Source of the DNA: CBDDRG01 sp051306415
GTDB taxonomy: Bacteria; Pseudomonadota; Gammaproteobacteria; Pseudomonadales; Porticoccaceae
Length of the DNA: 12,552 nt
Direction: 5' to 3'
Assembly: GCA_051306415.1 (NCBI GenBank)
Contig: JBPPNE010000253.1
Location: 1-12,552, forward strand
The notes beneath the pieces are model-generated. The model saw nothing but the letters and a program-made list of their open reading frames with translations. It did not search any database and had not been told where the DNA came from. The position numbers were made by a program, and so were the translations under genes. How positions within the stretch are numbered: position 1 is the first letter of the stretch; each line of letters opens with the position of its first letter. Positions 1-6,904 of the stretch are shown here, one piece after another.

Positions 1-3000
1 CGCGATCGAACGCGGCCGCCATTTCGATCTGACCGTTGACCCCCTGCTCGCGCAGAATCGCGACGCGTGGCCGCGCACCCAGATTCAGATAGGGCACGGC
101 GATGTCGTCGGCCGGATCGAATGACAGCGCCGCGCTCAAACCCGGGTCATCCGCCAGCAAGCCGTCGTACTCGTGCCGCGCGCACTCGGGGTTGTCGCGC
201 AGGGCCTGCAGACGATAGCTGGTCTCCGCCCACAGCCGTTGCAGCTCCATACGCGGGCGGCTGAACAGCATGGCGCCATCGCCACGCAGATCGACGACAT
301 CCCGGGCATTGAGGGTGCCGATGACATGGATCGCATCGGTGAGGCCGGCTTTCTCGAAACGCTCGATGACCTCATCGACCACGGACTTGCGCACCTGCAC
401 CACGGCGCCGAGTTCTTCCGCAAACAGGGTCGCCAGCGGATCGTCGGTGTGCGGAAGGTTGATCGAAATGCCGCAGTGCCCGGCAAAGCTCATCTCCACC
501 AGGGTCGTCAACAGGCCGCCGTCGGAGCGATCGTGATAGGCGAGAATGTTGCCGGCCTCCAGGTTCGCCTGCATTGCAGCGAAAAACCCCTTGAGTCGGC
601 CGGGATCATCGAGATCGGGCGTGACATCTCCCAGCTGGCCATACACCTGGGCGAGAATCGAGCCGCCGAGCCGAACCTGACCATGGCCGAGATCAATCAG
701 CAACAAGCAACTGTCGCCGCAGTCGGTGCGCAATTGCGGGGTCAGCGTCTTGCGCACGTCGAGCACCGGCGCAAACGCCGAAATCACTAGCGACAGCGGG
801 GCCGTCACCGCCTTGTCGTTGCCACCCTCGTGCCAGGTGGTGCGCATCGACAGGGAGTCCTTGCCAACGGGAATGGTGATGCCGAGCGCGGGGCACAAAT
901 CCAGACCGACCGCGGCGACGGTGCGATAGAGCTTTTCGTCTTCGCCTGGATGACCAGCGGCACACATCCAGTTGGCGGACAGTTTGACATCGCGCAACTG
1001 ACCGATGCGCGCGGCGGCGATGTTGGTGATGGCCTCGCCGATCGCCATCCGTCCGGATGCCGGACCGTCGAGGAGCGCGATGGGCGCACGCTCGCCCATG
1101 GCCATCGCCTCACCCGCACAGCTGTCGAAGGACACTGCGGTCACTGCGCAATCCGCGACCGGCACCTGCCAGGGGCCGACCATCTGGTCGCGCACCACCA
1201 GACCGGTCACCGAGCGATCGCCGATGGTGATCAGAAAGCTCTTGCTGGCGACCGCCGGGTGGCGCAGCACGCGCTCAATCGCGTCGCCAATAGCAATGCC
1301 GCGGGTATCGAATTCGCTGCCTACAACGGCACGGGTGCTGGCGTCCCGGTGCATGCCCGGCGGCTTGCCAAACAGGACGGACATCGGTAAATCCACTGGC
1401 TGGTCACCCGCCATGCTGTCATTGACGATCAGTTGCAGTTCCGCAACGGCAGTACCGACAACGGCATAGGGACAGCGCTCACGTACGCAGATCGCGGCAA
1501 ACCGCGCCAGAGCCTCCGGCATCACTGCAAGCACATAGCGCTCCTGCGCCTCGTTGCACCAGATTTCGAGGGGCGACATGCTGGCTTCATCGCTCGGTAC
1601 CGCACGCAGTTCGAACCGACCACCGCAACCACCGTCCTTGACCAATTCCGGCAGCGCATTGGACAGACCGCCGGCACCGACATCGTGAATGAACGCAATT
1701 GGATTGGAATCGCCGAGCTGCCAACAGCGGTCGATGACCTCTTGACAGCGGCGTTGCATCTCCGGGTTCTGCCGCTGTACGGACGCAAAATCCAGCGCCT
1801 CGGCGCTGCTGCCGGAGCCCATTGACGAGGCGGCGCCACCGCCCAGCCCGATCAGCATCGCGGGGCCACCGAGCACCACCAGTTGGGCGCCCACTGGAAA
1901 GGGCTTCTTGGCCACGTGGTCTTGACGAATATTGCCGTAGCCACCGGCAATCATGATCGGCTTGTGGTAGCCACGACGTTCGCCTGAAAACTCCATTTCA
2001 AAGCTGCGGAAATAGCCACACAGGTTGGGACGGCCGAACTCGTTGTTGAAAGCAGCGCCACCGACAGGGCCTTCCAACATGATGTCGAGGGCGGAGACGA
2101 TGCGCTCCGGCTTGCCATAGGATTGCTCCCAAGGCTGCGGAAAATCCGGGATATGCAGGTTGGATACGCTGAACCCGGTCAGACCCGCCTTTGGCTTGGA
2201 GCCCCGGCCGACCGCTCCCTCATCGCGGATTTCGCCGCCGGCGCCAGTACCCGCACCGGGAAAGGGCGCTATCGCGGTCGGGTGATTGTGGGTCTCGACC
2301 TTCATCAACAGGTGGATCGGCTCGTGGTGATAGCCGTAGCGGCCGTCCGCTGGATCGGGGAAAAAGCGCCCCGCCGCACTGCCGACGATCACCGCCGCGT
2401 TGTCGGAATAAGCCGACAGAACCCGGTCACCGCTCGCGGTGAAGGTGTTCTTGATCATCCCGAACAGCGTGTGCGGTTGCCGCTCACCGTCGAGCGTCCA
2501 GCTCGCATTGAAAATCTTGTGGCGGCAATGCTCGGAATTGGCCTGGGCGAACATCATCAATTCGACATCGGTCGGGTTGCGCCCCATCTCAACAAAGCGG
2601 GTCAGCAGGTAGTCGATCTCGTCATCCGCGAGGGCGAGCCCCAGATTGCGGTTGGCCTCGACGAGAGCTCCCCGGCCGCGCGCCAGCAGGTCGATGCGGG
2701 CCGTCGCCCGTGGCGGCTGTTGGACGAACAGACACGACACATCCTCGAATCGCGACACCACCGTTTCGACCATGCGGTCGTGTACTAAAGCTGAAGCGCT
2801 GGCGAGTTCGTCAATGGTTAGGGGTGTTGGACTATCGAGGTAATAGGCGATCCCACGCTCAATGCGGCGCACGCCGCCGAGCCCAACGTTGTGAGCGATG
2901 TCAGTGGCCTTACTGGCCCAGGGTGAAATTGTGCCCGGCCGAGGAATGGAAAGGAGCATAGCTCCCTGCGGCGATTCTTTCGTTTGTGCTCGCGGGCCGT

Positions 3001-3178
3001 AGTACAGCAACGATTCGAGCACCTTCGTCTCACTGTCGGAGAGCCCATGGGCCAGATCGACGACATGGATAAATTGTCCGTGAAGGGCACAAATAGCGGG
3101 GATTTGCTCTGTCAGCGCGCTTAACAGCTTGCTCCGGCGGAACTCGGAAAGCGCGGCCGCGCCACGGAAAATCAACAT
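1..3178 (-). CDS. purL: Phosphoribosylformylglycinamidine synthase, large single-chain form (3' end cut by window edge)
   Basis: FGAM synthase carries out the fourth step of de novo purine synthesis in the cytoplasm: FGAR, glutamine and ATP give FGAM. About 1059 codons are visible and the frame stays open to the window edge. The start chosen is ATG at 3178; the product opens MLIFRGAAALSEFRRSKLL, close to the E. coli N-terminus, with GGAG about 11 bases upstream. Visible landmarks are PRPGTISPWASKATDIAHN (about 79-97, PurS-like domain), the linker motif NSEHCRH (about 214-220), and KVETHNHPTAI with the following glycine-rich stretch (about 293-325), typical of the ATP-binding AIRS-like domains. 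The last visible residues include RVAILREQGVNGQ, the opening of the class I glutaminase domain, so roughly 230-240 residues including the catalytic Cys triad lie outside. No frameshift was found. The gene is divergent from prkA. Family identity is seen directly; length and activity assume an intact C-terminus. Confidence 0.97.
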   Translation of the reverse strand, partial: MLIFRGAAALSEFRRSKLLSALTEQIPAICALHGQFIHVVDLAHGLSDSETKVLESLLYYGPRAQTKESPQGAMLLSIPRPGTISPWASKATDIAHNVGLGGVRRIERGIAYYLDSPTPLTIDELASASALVHDRMVETVVSRFEDVSCLFVQQPPRATARIDLLARGRGALVEANRNLGLALADDEIDYLLTRFVEMGRNPTDVELMMFAQANSEHCRHKIFNASWTLDGERQPHTLFGMIKNTFTASGDRVLSAYSDNAAVIVGSAAGRFFPDPADGRYGYHHEPIHLLMKVETHNHPTAIAPFPGAGTGAGGEIRDEGAVGRGSKPKAGLTGFSVSNLHIPDFPQPWEQSYGKPERIVSALDIMLEGPVGGAAFNNEFGRPNLCGYFRSFEMEFSGERRGYHKPIMIAGGYGNIRQDHVAKKPFPVGAQLVVLGGPAMLIGLGGGAASSMGSGSSAEALDFASVQRQNPEMQRRCQEVIDRCWQLGDSNPIAFIHDVGAGGLSNALPELVKDGGCGGRFELRAVPSDEASMSPLEIWCNEAQERYVLAVMPEALARFAAICVRERCPYAVVGTAVAELQLIVNDSMAGDQPVDLPMSVLFGKPPGMHRDASTRAVVGSEFDTRGIAIGDAIERVLRHPAVASKSFLITIGDRSVTGLVVRDQMVGPWQVPVADCAVTAVSFDSCAGEAMAMGERAPIALLDGPASGRMAIGEAITNIAAARIGQLRDVKLSANWMCAAGHPGEDEKLYRTVAAVGLDLCPALGITIPVGKDSLSMRTTWHEGGNDKAVTAPLSLVISAFAPVLDVRKTLTPQLRTDCGDSCLLLIDLGHGQVRLGGSILAQVYGQLGDVTPDLDDPGRLKGFFAAMQANLEAGNILAYHDRSDGGLLTTLVEMSFAGHCGISINLPHTDDPLATLFAEELGAVVQVRKSVVDEVIERFEKAGLTDAIHVIGTLNARDVVDLRGDGAMLFSRPRMELQRLWAETSYRLQALRDNPECARHEYDGLLADDPGLSAALSFDPADDIAVPYLNLGARPRVAILREQGVNGQIEMAAAFDR

Positions 3179-3229
3179 CGATGAAAGTACTCCGCAAAAC
3201 GGGCATGAACCGGCATGGAGAATGCACGT

Positions 3230-3256
3230 ATTGTACGGGAACCGATGATAAATCGG
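3230..3256 (-). promoter_or_regulatory. Candidate purL promoter with adjacent inverted repeat
   Basis: Read on the minus strand, TACAAT (3235-3230) matches five of six bases of a sigma-70 -10 box and lies about 50 bases before the purL start. No good -35 box sits at the usual distance. Directly upstream is an inverted repeat, CCGAT-N5-ATCGG (3242-3256), that could be an operator. It does not resemble the E. coli PurR operator. A second -10-like hexamer, TATCAT, lies within the same stretch. This is inference from short motifs. Confidence 0.28.
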
Positions 3257-3366
3257 GGAACGAGTACGCCAGGTTTGAGTGACAAGAACGGAGCTAGCTC
3301 AGTGAAGCACCAGAATGCACCGAAGTTGATCCAGGAACGCACCAACTTGGCTTATGCATTATTCAT

Positions 3367-3567
3367 CTATTGCCAGCCTAGCGAAAGTCTACAAATTTCT
3401 AACTTAACGCCCTCCTTAGGGACGATAACCTCCCGTGACTGGAGGAAAATTCCTCCAGTCAACGTTAGTTTACCGATGCATGAATAGCTGGCAGTGACGC
3501 CCATGAATTGTAGTATAGTTGAAGCAACTTGACTCCCAACGGCGGTGTTCGTGAGCCTAAAGGACAT
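3367..3567 (-). CDS. Possible small hypothetical protein (66 aa), doubtful
   Basis: This frame starts at ATG 3567 and ends in TAG. It is preceded by GGAGGAGCAGGGAC, so GGAGG stands about 9 bases before the start, a strong Shine-Dalgarno match. The peptide begins MSFRLTNTAVGSQVAST and has mixed hydrophobic and polar composition, with two cysteines, no clear signal peptide and no obvious transmembrane helix. I do not recognise a family. Against it, the frame runs through a 12-bp inverted repeat (3436-3461) and across the candidate prkA promoter. It may be a chance frame in a regulatory spacer. Confidence 0.2.
   Translation of the reverse strand: MSFRLTNTAVGSQVASTILQFMGVTASYSCIGKLTLTGGIFLQSREVIVPKEGVKLEICRLSLGWQ
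3401..3470. repeat. Nested inverted repeats, possible three-way-junction fold
   Basis: The outer arms are AACTTAACG (3401-3409) and CGTTAGTT (3463-3470), complementary except for one unpaired T. Inside them lie a short hairpin CCCT-CCTT-AGGG (3410-3421) and a perfect palindrome with 12-bp arms, TGACTGGAGGAA and TTCCTCCAGTCA, separated by AA (3436-3461). Together they could fold as an outer stem carrying two hairpins. The pairing is seen directly in the sequence. Whether it acts as an RNA, a protein-binding operator or a folded DNA site is unknown. There is no T-run after the large hairpin on the plus strand, so it is not a standard terminator. Confidence 0.5.
3488..3516 (+). promoter_or_regulatory. 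Candidate promoter of the prkA-yeaH-spoVR operon
   Basis: CTGGCA (3488-3493), a 17-base spacer and TAGTAT (3511-3516) match a sigma-70/sigma-S promoter at four of six bases in each box. An overlapping TATAGT (3514-3519) is an alternative -10. Transcription from here would give a leader of about 170 bases before prkA. The homologous E. coli yeaGH genes depend on sigma-S, which also reads such boxes, so stationary-phase control is plausible but not shown here. The site begins 17 bases after the nested inverted repeats. Confidence 0.33.
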
Positions 3568-3624
3568 GTCCCTGCTCCTCCCTCATCTCCATCCCGATGG
3601 ACGTCTCAGCTACACAGCCGTTCC

Positions 3625-3654
3625 TCTGCTCAGCATTGCCCAGCAGACCCTTTT
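3625..3654 (+). other. Small leader hairpin followed by TTTT upstream of prkA
   Basis: TCTGCT (3625-3630) pairs with AGCAGA (3642-3647) across an 11-base loop, and TTTT follows at 3651-3654. It lies in the presumed prkA leader, 43 bases before the start codon. It could be a weak attenuator or merely mRNA structure. The stem is short and the T-run is only four bases, so a real terminator is unlikely. Confidence 0.18.
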
Positions 3655-3696
3655 GAAAGCCATCCCCTGGCCCCATCCATATAGAGGATAAGCCTG

Positions 3697-5619
3697 ATGA
3701 CCATTTTCAATCACTACCAGAAACGCTATGCCGCAGGTCTCGTCGAGGAATACAGCCTCCAGGATTACCTGTCGCTGTGTCGGGATCATCCACGCACTTA
3801 CGCATCTGCCGCGGAGCGCTTGTTGCTCGCTATCGGCGAAGCAGAATTGGTTGACACCTCGCGGGATCCTCGCCTGAGCAGAATTTTTTCCAACAAGGTC
3901 ATCAAGCATTACCAGACCTTCAAGGAATTCTATGGCATGGAGGAGGCAGTGGAAAATATTGTCAGCTTCTTTCGCCATTCTGCCCAGGGGCTCGAAGAGC
4001 AGAAACAGATTCTCTATCTGCTTGGGCCCGTTGGGGGTGGAAAGTCATCTATTGCCGAGCGGCTGAAAAGCCTGATGGAAAAGGAGCCCATTTTCTGCCT
4101 TAAAGATTCGCCCGTCTTCGAATCCCCCCTCGGCCTCTTTCGTCAGGAAGAAGATGGCGACATTTTGGAACAGGAGTACGGCATTCCGCGCCGCTACCTG
4201 CGTTGCAATATGTCACCTTGGGCGGTCAAACGACTCCATGAATACGGTGGCGATATCAGCCGCTTTCGCGTGGTGAAGTTACACCCCTCCATCGCCGACC
4301 AGACGGCCATCTGCAAAACTGAACCCGGCGACGAAAACAATCAGGACATCTCCTCTCTGGTGGGCAAGGTGGATATCCGCAGACTGGACGAGTTCCCCCA
4401 GAATGACCCGGACGCCTATAGTTTCTCTGGCGGATTGTGTCGCGCCAACCAGGGATTGATGGAATTTGTCGAAATGTTCAAAGCACCGATCAAGGTGCTC
4501 CATCCATTGCTGACCGCCACTCAAGAAGGGAACTACAACGGCACCGAAACCATCGGCAATATCCCTTTCAACGGCATTGTGGTGGCCCACTCGAATGAAG
4601 CTGAATGGCAATCCTTCAAGAATAACCGCAACAACGAGGCCTTCATTGACCGCGTCTACATTGTCAAGATCCCCTATTGCATGCGGGTTTCTGAAGAAGT
4701 GGAGATCTATCGAAAACTGCTTAGAGACAGCTCATTGTTTGGCGCGCCCTGTGCTCCAGACACGCTGCGCATGCTCGCGCAATTCACGGTTCTGTCACGT
4801 ATCAAGGAGCCGGAAAACTCCAGTATCTATTCCAAGATGCGCGTCTACGACGGTGAAAACCTGAAGGATCGCGACCCCAAGGCAAAGTCGATTCAGGAAT
4901 ACTATGACGCCGGGGGCGTCGACGAGGGGATGACTGGTCTCTCCACCCGCTTCGCCTTCAAGGTGCTCTCCAAAGTATTCAACTTCGATCCCGCAGAGGT
5001 GGCGGCTAATCCGGTTCACCTGCTTTATGTGCTCGAAAACCAAATAGAACAAGCGCAATTCCCCAACGACATTCACGAGCGTTATCTGAATTACATCAAA
5101 GAATTTTTGGCGCCCCAATATGTCGAATTTATCGGCAAGGAAATCCAGACAGCCTATCTCGAATCCTATTCGGAGTATGGCCAGAATTTGTTCGACCGCT
5201 ATGTCACCTATGCCGATTTCTGGGTGCAGGACCAGGAATACCGGGATCCGGAAACCGGAGAATTCTTCGATCGGTCTGCGCTCAATGGCGAGCTGGAAAA
5301 AATCGAGAAGCCCGCCGGGATCAGCAATCCCAAAGACTTTCGCAGTGAAATTGTCAATTTCGTCTTGCGCGCACGTGCCAGCAATGATGGCAATAACCCG
5401 AAATGGACCAGCTATGAAAAGTTGCGTGTGGTGATCGAGAAGAAAGTGTTTGCCAGCACCGAAGATCTACTACCGGTAATCTCTTTCAATGCCAAAGCGT
5501 CAACTGAAGATCAAACAAAGCACCAGAATTTTGTTCAACGGATGATAGAGCGAGGCTACACCAAGAAGCAGGTTCGCCTGCTCTCGGAGTGGTATCTGCG
5601 GGTACGGAAATCCCAGTAG
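3697..5619 (+). CDS. prkA: PrkA family serine protein kinase / AAA+ ATPase (YeaG)
   Basis: This 640-residue protein is almost the same length as E. coli YeaG and collinear with it from MTIFNHYQKRY to the terminal YLRVRKSQ. The N-terminal two-thirds is an AAA+ domain: Walker A GPVGGGKS at 110-117, a Walker B-like segment GLMEFVEMFK around 253-262, and a sensor-like VVAHSN near 295-300. The C-terminal third is the PrkA domain distantly related to eukaryotic kinases, with the conserved blocks EFIGKEIQTAYLESYSEYGQ and PAGISNPKDFR. YeaG acts in stationary-phase, nitrogen-starvation and acid responses in E. coli. Bacillus PrkA has been described both as a kinase and as an AAA+ protease, so the biochemical role is not settled. 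The start has GAGG 9 bases upstream. It is the first gene of an operon with yeaH (25-base gap) and spoVR. Confidence 0.97.
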   Translation: MTIFNHYQKRYAAGLVEEYSLQDYLSLCRDHPRTYASAAERLLLAIGEAELVDTSRDPRLSRIFSNKVIKHYQTFKEFYGMEEAVENIVSFFRHSAQGLEEQKQILYLLGPVGGGKSSIAERLKSLMEKEPIFCLKDSPVFESPLGLFRQEEDGDILEQEYGIPRRYLRCNMSPWAVKRLHEYGGDISRFRVVKLHPSIADQTAICKTEPGDENNQDISSLVGKVDIRRLDEFPQNDPDAYSFSGGLCRANQGLMEFVEMFKAPIKVLHPLLTATQEGNYNGTETIGNIPFNGIVVAHSNEAEWQSFKNNRNNEAFIDRVYIVKIPYCMRVSEEVEIYRKLLRDSSLFGAPCAPDTLRMLAQFTVLSRIKEPENSSIYSKMRVYDGENLKDRDPKAKSIQEYYDAGGVDEGMTGLSTRFAFKVLSKVFNFDPAEVAANPVHLLYVLENQIEQAQFPNDIHERYLNYIKEFLAPQYVEFIGKEIQTAYLESYSEYGQNLFDRYVTYADFWVQDQEYRDPETGEFFDRSALNGELEKIEKPAGISNPKDFRSEIVNFVLRARASNDGNNPKWTSYEKLRVVIEKKVFASTEDLLPVISFNAKASTEDQTKHQNFVQRMIERGYTKKQVRLLSEWYLRVRKSQ

Positions 5620-5629
5620 TTAACCAGAT

Positions 5630-5636
5630 GGAAGGA
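5630..5636 (+). promoter_or_regulatory. Ribosome-binding site that fixes the TTG start of yeaH
   Basis: GGAAGGA at 5630-5636 stands 8 bases before TTG 5645. The frame is closed upstream by TAA at 5621-5623 with no ATG in between, so the site supports TTG as the true initiation codon. Confidence 0.75.
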
Positions 5637-5644
5637 AAAACAAC

Positions 5645-6904
5645 TTGTCCTTTCTGATTGATCGGCGGCAAAACGGTAAAAATAAAAGCGCAGTTAATCG
5701 ACAGCGTTTTTTACGTCGCTATCGGGCTCAGATCCGACAATCGGTCGGTGAGAAAATCCGCCAGCGCAGCATCACCGATACGGATAAAAATGAATCCATT
5801 AGCATTCCGTCCCGCGATGTCGGCGAGCCGGTTTTCCAACACGGGCCAGGTGGCCACCAGGTACGAATCTACCCCGGCAACCGCAATTTCGGCACTGGTG
5901 ATCGTATTCCCCGACCACCAGGTGGTGGCGGTGGCAGCGGCCAGGATGCCAGCAATCAAGGCGAAGGCATGGATGACTTCGTTTTCGAAATCAGTCAGCA
6001 AGAATTCCTTGATGTCCTGTTTGAAGACATGACGCTGCCCAATCTGGCGAAGCGGCAGTTAATTGACAGCGAAGAAACCAAGCCGATGCGGGCTGGGTTC
6101 TCCAATACCGGTTCGCCGGCGAACATCAGTATTATCCGCTCCATGCGCAACGCCACCGCCCGGCGTATCGCGATGGGCGCCGGCAAACGCAACGAATTAC
6201 GCAGATGCCAGGCGGAATTAAAAGCGTTGACCCAAGACCCGCTGGCGAATCCACAAATACTTCTGGATCTGGAGGAGAGAATTGAGCAGCTGCGTCAGCA
6301 AATTAATCGCATCCCATTCCTTGACGATATTGACCTGCGCTACCACAACAAAATTCGCGAGCCGATCCCGCGCGCGAAAGCCGTGATGTTTTGTCTGATG
6401 GACGTGTCCGGCTCGATGGATCAGGCCACCAAGGATCTGGCAAAACGTTTTTTCCTGTTACTCTATCTTTTTCTTTCTCGCCACTATGAAAAAACGGATG
6501 TCGTGTTCATTCGTCACCATACCAGCGCGACGGAAGTAGATGAACACGAATTCTTTTCGTCACGCGAAACCGGTGGAACCGTGGTATCGAGCGCATTGGT
6601 ATTAATGCAAGAAATTATCAGTCAGCGTTATTCCCCGAGCGAATGGAACATCTACGGAGCCCAGGCATCCGATGGGGACAACTGGCCGGAAGACGGTGCC
6701 CGTTGCCAGGACCTGCTGAATGAACTCCTCCCCGATGTGCAGTACTACGCCTACATCGAAATAGCGTCGGGAGAGAATCACCTCTGGGTAAGTTATCAGC
6801 CCATTGAAGACGCCCATCCCGGCGTATTCGCCATGCAGCGGATTACCGGGCCAGAAGATATTTATCCCGTCCTTCAAGAGCTATTCCGGAAGCAGCCCGC
6901 ATGA
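5645..6904 (+). CDS. yeaH: UPF0229 / DUF444 family protein with von Willebrand factor A domain (YeaH)
   Basis: This 419-residue protein is collinear with E. coli YeaH. Translation begins at TTG: the encoded (M)SFLIDRRQNGKNKSAVNRQRF matches the conserved N-terminus, and the first in-frame ATG would only give residue 109. A glycine-rich linker (about 92-100) follows the basic N-terminal region; a charged helical stretch around 180-222 precedes the C-terminal von Willebrand A fold. Its MIDAS motif is DVSGS (253-257) within CLMDVSGSMDQ, with the conserved HEFFSSRETGGT further on. A VWA protein beside an AAA+ ATPase suggests a partnership like that of MoxR-type ATPases with their VWA proteins; this is inference. 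No signal peptide is seen, so it is probably cytoplasmic. Its stop codon overlaps the spoVR start (ATGA), pointing to translational coupling. Confidence 0.96.
   Translation: MSFLIDRRQNGKNKSAVNRQRFLRRYRAQIRQSVGEKIRQRSITDTDKNESISIPSRDVGEPVFQHGPGGHQVRIYPGNRNFGTGDRIPRPPGGGGGSGQDASNQGEGMDDFVFEISQQEFLDVLFEDMTLPNLAKRQLIDSEETKPMRAGFSNTGSPANISIIRSMRNATARRIAMGAGKRNELRRCQAELKALTQDPLANPQILLDLEERIEQLRQQINRIPFLDDIDLRYHNKIREPIPRAKAVMFCLMDVSGSMDQATKDLAKRFFLLLYLFLSRHYEKTDVVFIRHHTSATEVDEHEFFSSRETGGTVVSSALVLMQEIISQRYSPSEWNIYGAQASDGDNWPEDGARCQDLLNELLPDVQYYAYIEIASGENHLWVSYQPIEDAHPGVFAMQRITGPEDIYPVLQELFRKQPA

Larger units (their letters stand above)
3179..3696. other. Divergent purL–prkA spacer without a well-supported gene
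   Basis: This 518-base region between two divergent, well-defined genes is visibly richer in A+T than the flanking coding DNA. It contains the candidate purL promoter near 3230-3256, a structured palindromic block at 3401-3470, a candidate prkA promoter near 3488-3516 and a small hairpin at 3625-3647. One 66-codon frame on the minus strand (3367-3567) has a good ribosome-binding site but no recognised homology. A 90-codon frame on the plus strand (3215-3487) has no ribosome-binding site and no recognisable composition. No tRNA, insertion-sequence ends or phage attachment site were recognised. Confidence 0.6.

Noticed and set aside
173..2788. Several plus-strand reading frames of 60-220 codons over the purL region
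   Set aside because: They lie antisense to the continuous, strongly conserved PurL frame and have the Arg/His/Gln-rich composition of GC-rich shadow frames.
3290..3365. GGAGCTAGCTCAGTGA resembling the D-arm region of a tRNA gene
   Set aside because: No matching acceptor stem, anticodon arm or T-arm sequence (GTTCGA-like) follows; a tRNA cloverleaf cannot be drawn.
3436..3461. Rho-independent terminator for purL or prkA transcripts
   Set aside because: The hairpin is upstream of both genes and has no following T-run on either strand.
3398..3472. Integron attC site suggested by TAAC...GTTAG ends and internal pairing
   Set aside because: The outer ends do not fit the RYYYAAC and GTTRRRY cores, the long perfect inner hairpin is atypical, and no integrase or cassette array is present.
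3489..3503. Sigma-54 promoter (TGGCAG...) upstream of prkA, expected from nitrogen-starvation control of yeaG in E. coli
   Set aside because: The GC of the -12 element is missing at the required 10-base spacing; no other GG-N10-GC was found in the parts of the leader checked by eye.
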